Origin: an uncultured Eubacteriales bacterium
Lineage (GTDB): Bacteria > Bacillota > Clostridia > Oscillospirales > Acutalibacteraceae
Direction: 5' to 3'
Assembly: GCA_949422855.1 (NCBI GenBank)
Contig: CASPLG010000007.1
Span: 1 to 64,000 of the forward strand
DNA length: 64,000 nt
Position numbers and translations under genes: made by a program. The notes beneath the pieces are model-generated. The model saw nothing but the letters and a program-made list of their open reading frames with translations. It did not search any database and was not told the DNA's origin. This document shows, in pieces, positions 63,830 through 64,000 of the stretch; the stretch's first letter is position 1, and each line of letters starts with the position of its first letter.

Positions 63830-64000
63830 CTAAATCCAGGCGTCACCTGTAACAAAAGACTGACCAATTCTGGCGTCTTCTTGTTTTAGTTTGAAGTTTA
63901 AGAGCCTGATAAACTGGTTAAAATCTCCGTTTGCCTCAATGACTATATTTTGTCCTCCTGTGCTGCTGCTCAGAGCCGATTTAAACGCTTCTACCATGGT
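63830..64000 (-). CDS. C-terminal part of a phage tail protein (partial)
   Basis: Open frame entering from the right edge, stop at 63830-63832; ends ..LLNFKLKQEDARIGQSFVTGDAWI. The NIVIEANGDFNQFIRLLNFKL stretch is like ends of tail tape-measure or minor tail proteins. Stop is adjacent to the convergent yafQ stop. Confidence 0.5.
   Translation of the reverse strand, partial: TMVEAFKSALSSSTGGQNIVIEANGDFNQFIRLLNFKLKQEDARIGQSFVTGDAWI

Overview
The window reads as chromosome of a low-GC, endospore-forming Clostridia-type bacterium. I see a complete spoIIIAA-AH operon, dipicolinate synthase (dpaAB), spoVT, ytaF, many strong AGGAGG ribosome binding sites, frequent TTG/GTG starts and textbook sigma-A promoters (TTGACA, 16-17 bp, TATAAT). 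Gene content such as ireB, yqeG, pgeF, queH and paired half-size TSUP proteins fits the Oscillospiraceae/Ruminococcaceae side of Clostridia. That placement is inference; no rRNA gene is present.

Layout. 0.2-3.1 kb: a dicarboxylate/amino-acid symporter and an orphan 460-aa helical protein. 3.2-9.9 kb (minus): mother-cell sporulation genes, spoIIIA operon preceded by dpaAB. 9.9-21.5 kb: an accessory island with a tRNA-Arg, an orphan 244-aa protein, four orphan proteins with an N-terminal membrane segment (one carrying perfect 39-bp tandem repeats), a two-gene operon of SECRETED sugar enzymes (GT2-ricin-GT8-ricin and a UDP-galactopyranose mutase, both with signal peptides) and two phage-baseplate-like genes. 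21.7-25.3 kb: rpmG-secE-nusG-rplK-rplA-(L10 leader)-rplJ-rplL, not followed by rpoB as usual but by rsmA. 26-38.5 kb: housekeeping and cell-wall genes (ECF S-components, spoVT, ytaF, amidase, thiT, rarA, phosphohexomutase, argS, DUF1934, murI, ddl, yqeG, ireB). 38.7-45.8 kb: an orphan protein with an internally duplicated domain, feoAB, gpsA, two half TSUP proteins, DUF4363/DUF421. 46-56 kb (plus): rpsF-ssb-rpsR, a Gld-type ABC exporter, znuACB zinc uptake, pgeF, a polysaccharide flippase, tRNA-Met. 56-61 kb: clpC, rluB, a small membrane protein, a decayed stretch, queH. 61.2-64 kb: a yoeB remnant and phage tail-type genes interrupted by an intact, oppositely oriented relB-yafQ toxin-antitoxin pair.

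How it fits together. Most of the window is ordinary core genome. The unusual part is 9.9-21.5 kb, with relatives at 1.7, 38.7 and 59.8 kb: lineage-specific proteins, several membrane-anchored or exported, each in its own promoter-terminator unit, beside an operon that exports two enzymes normally found in the cytoplasm, where nucleotide sugars are. If the cell lives inside or tightly against a host, these could act on host material; that is a hypothesis. All functional calls come from motif reading by eye; no searches were run.
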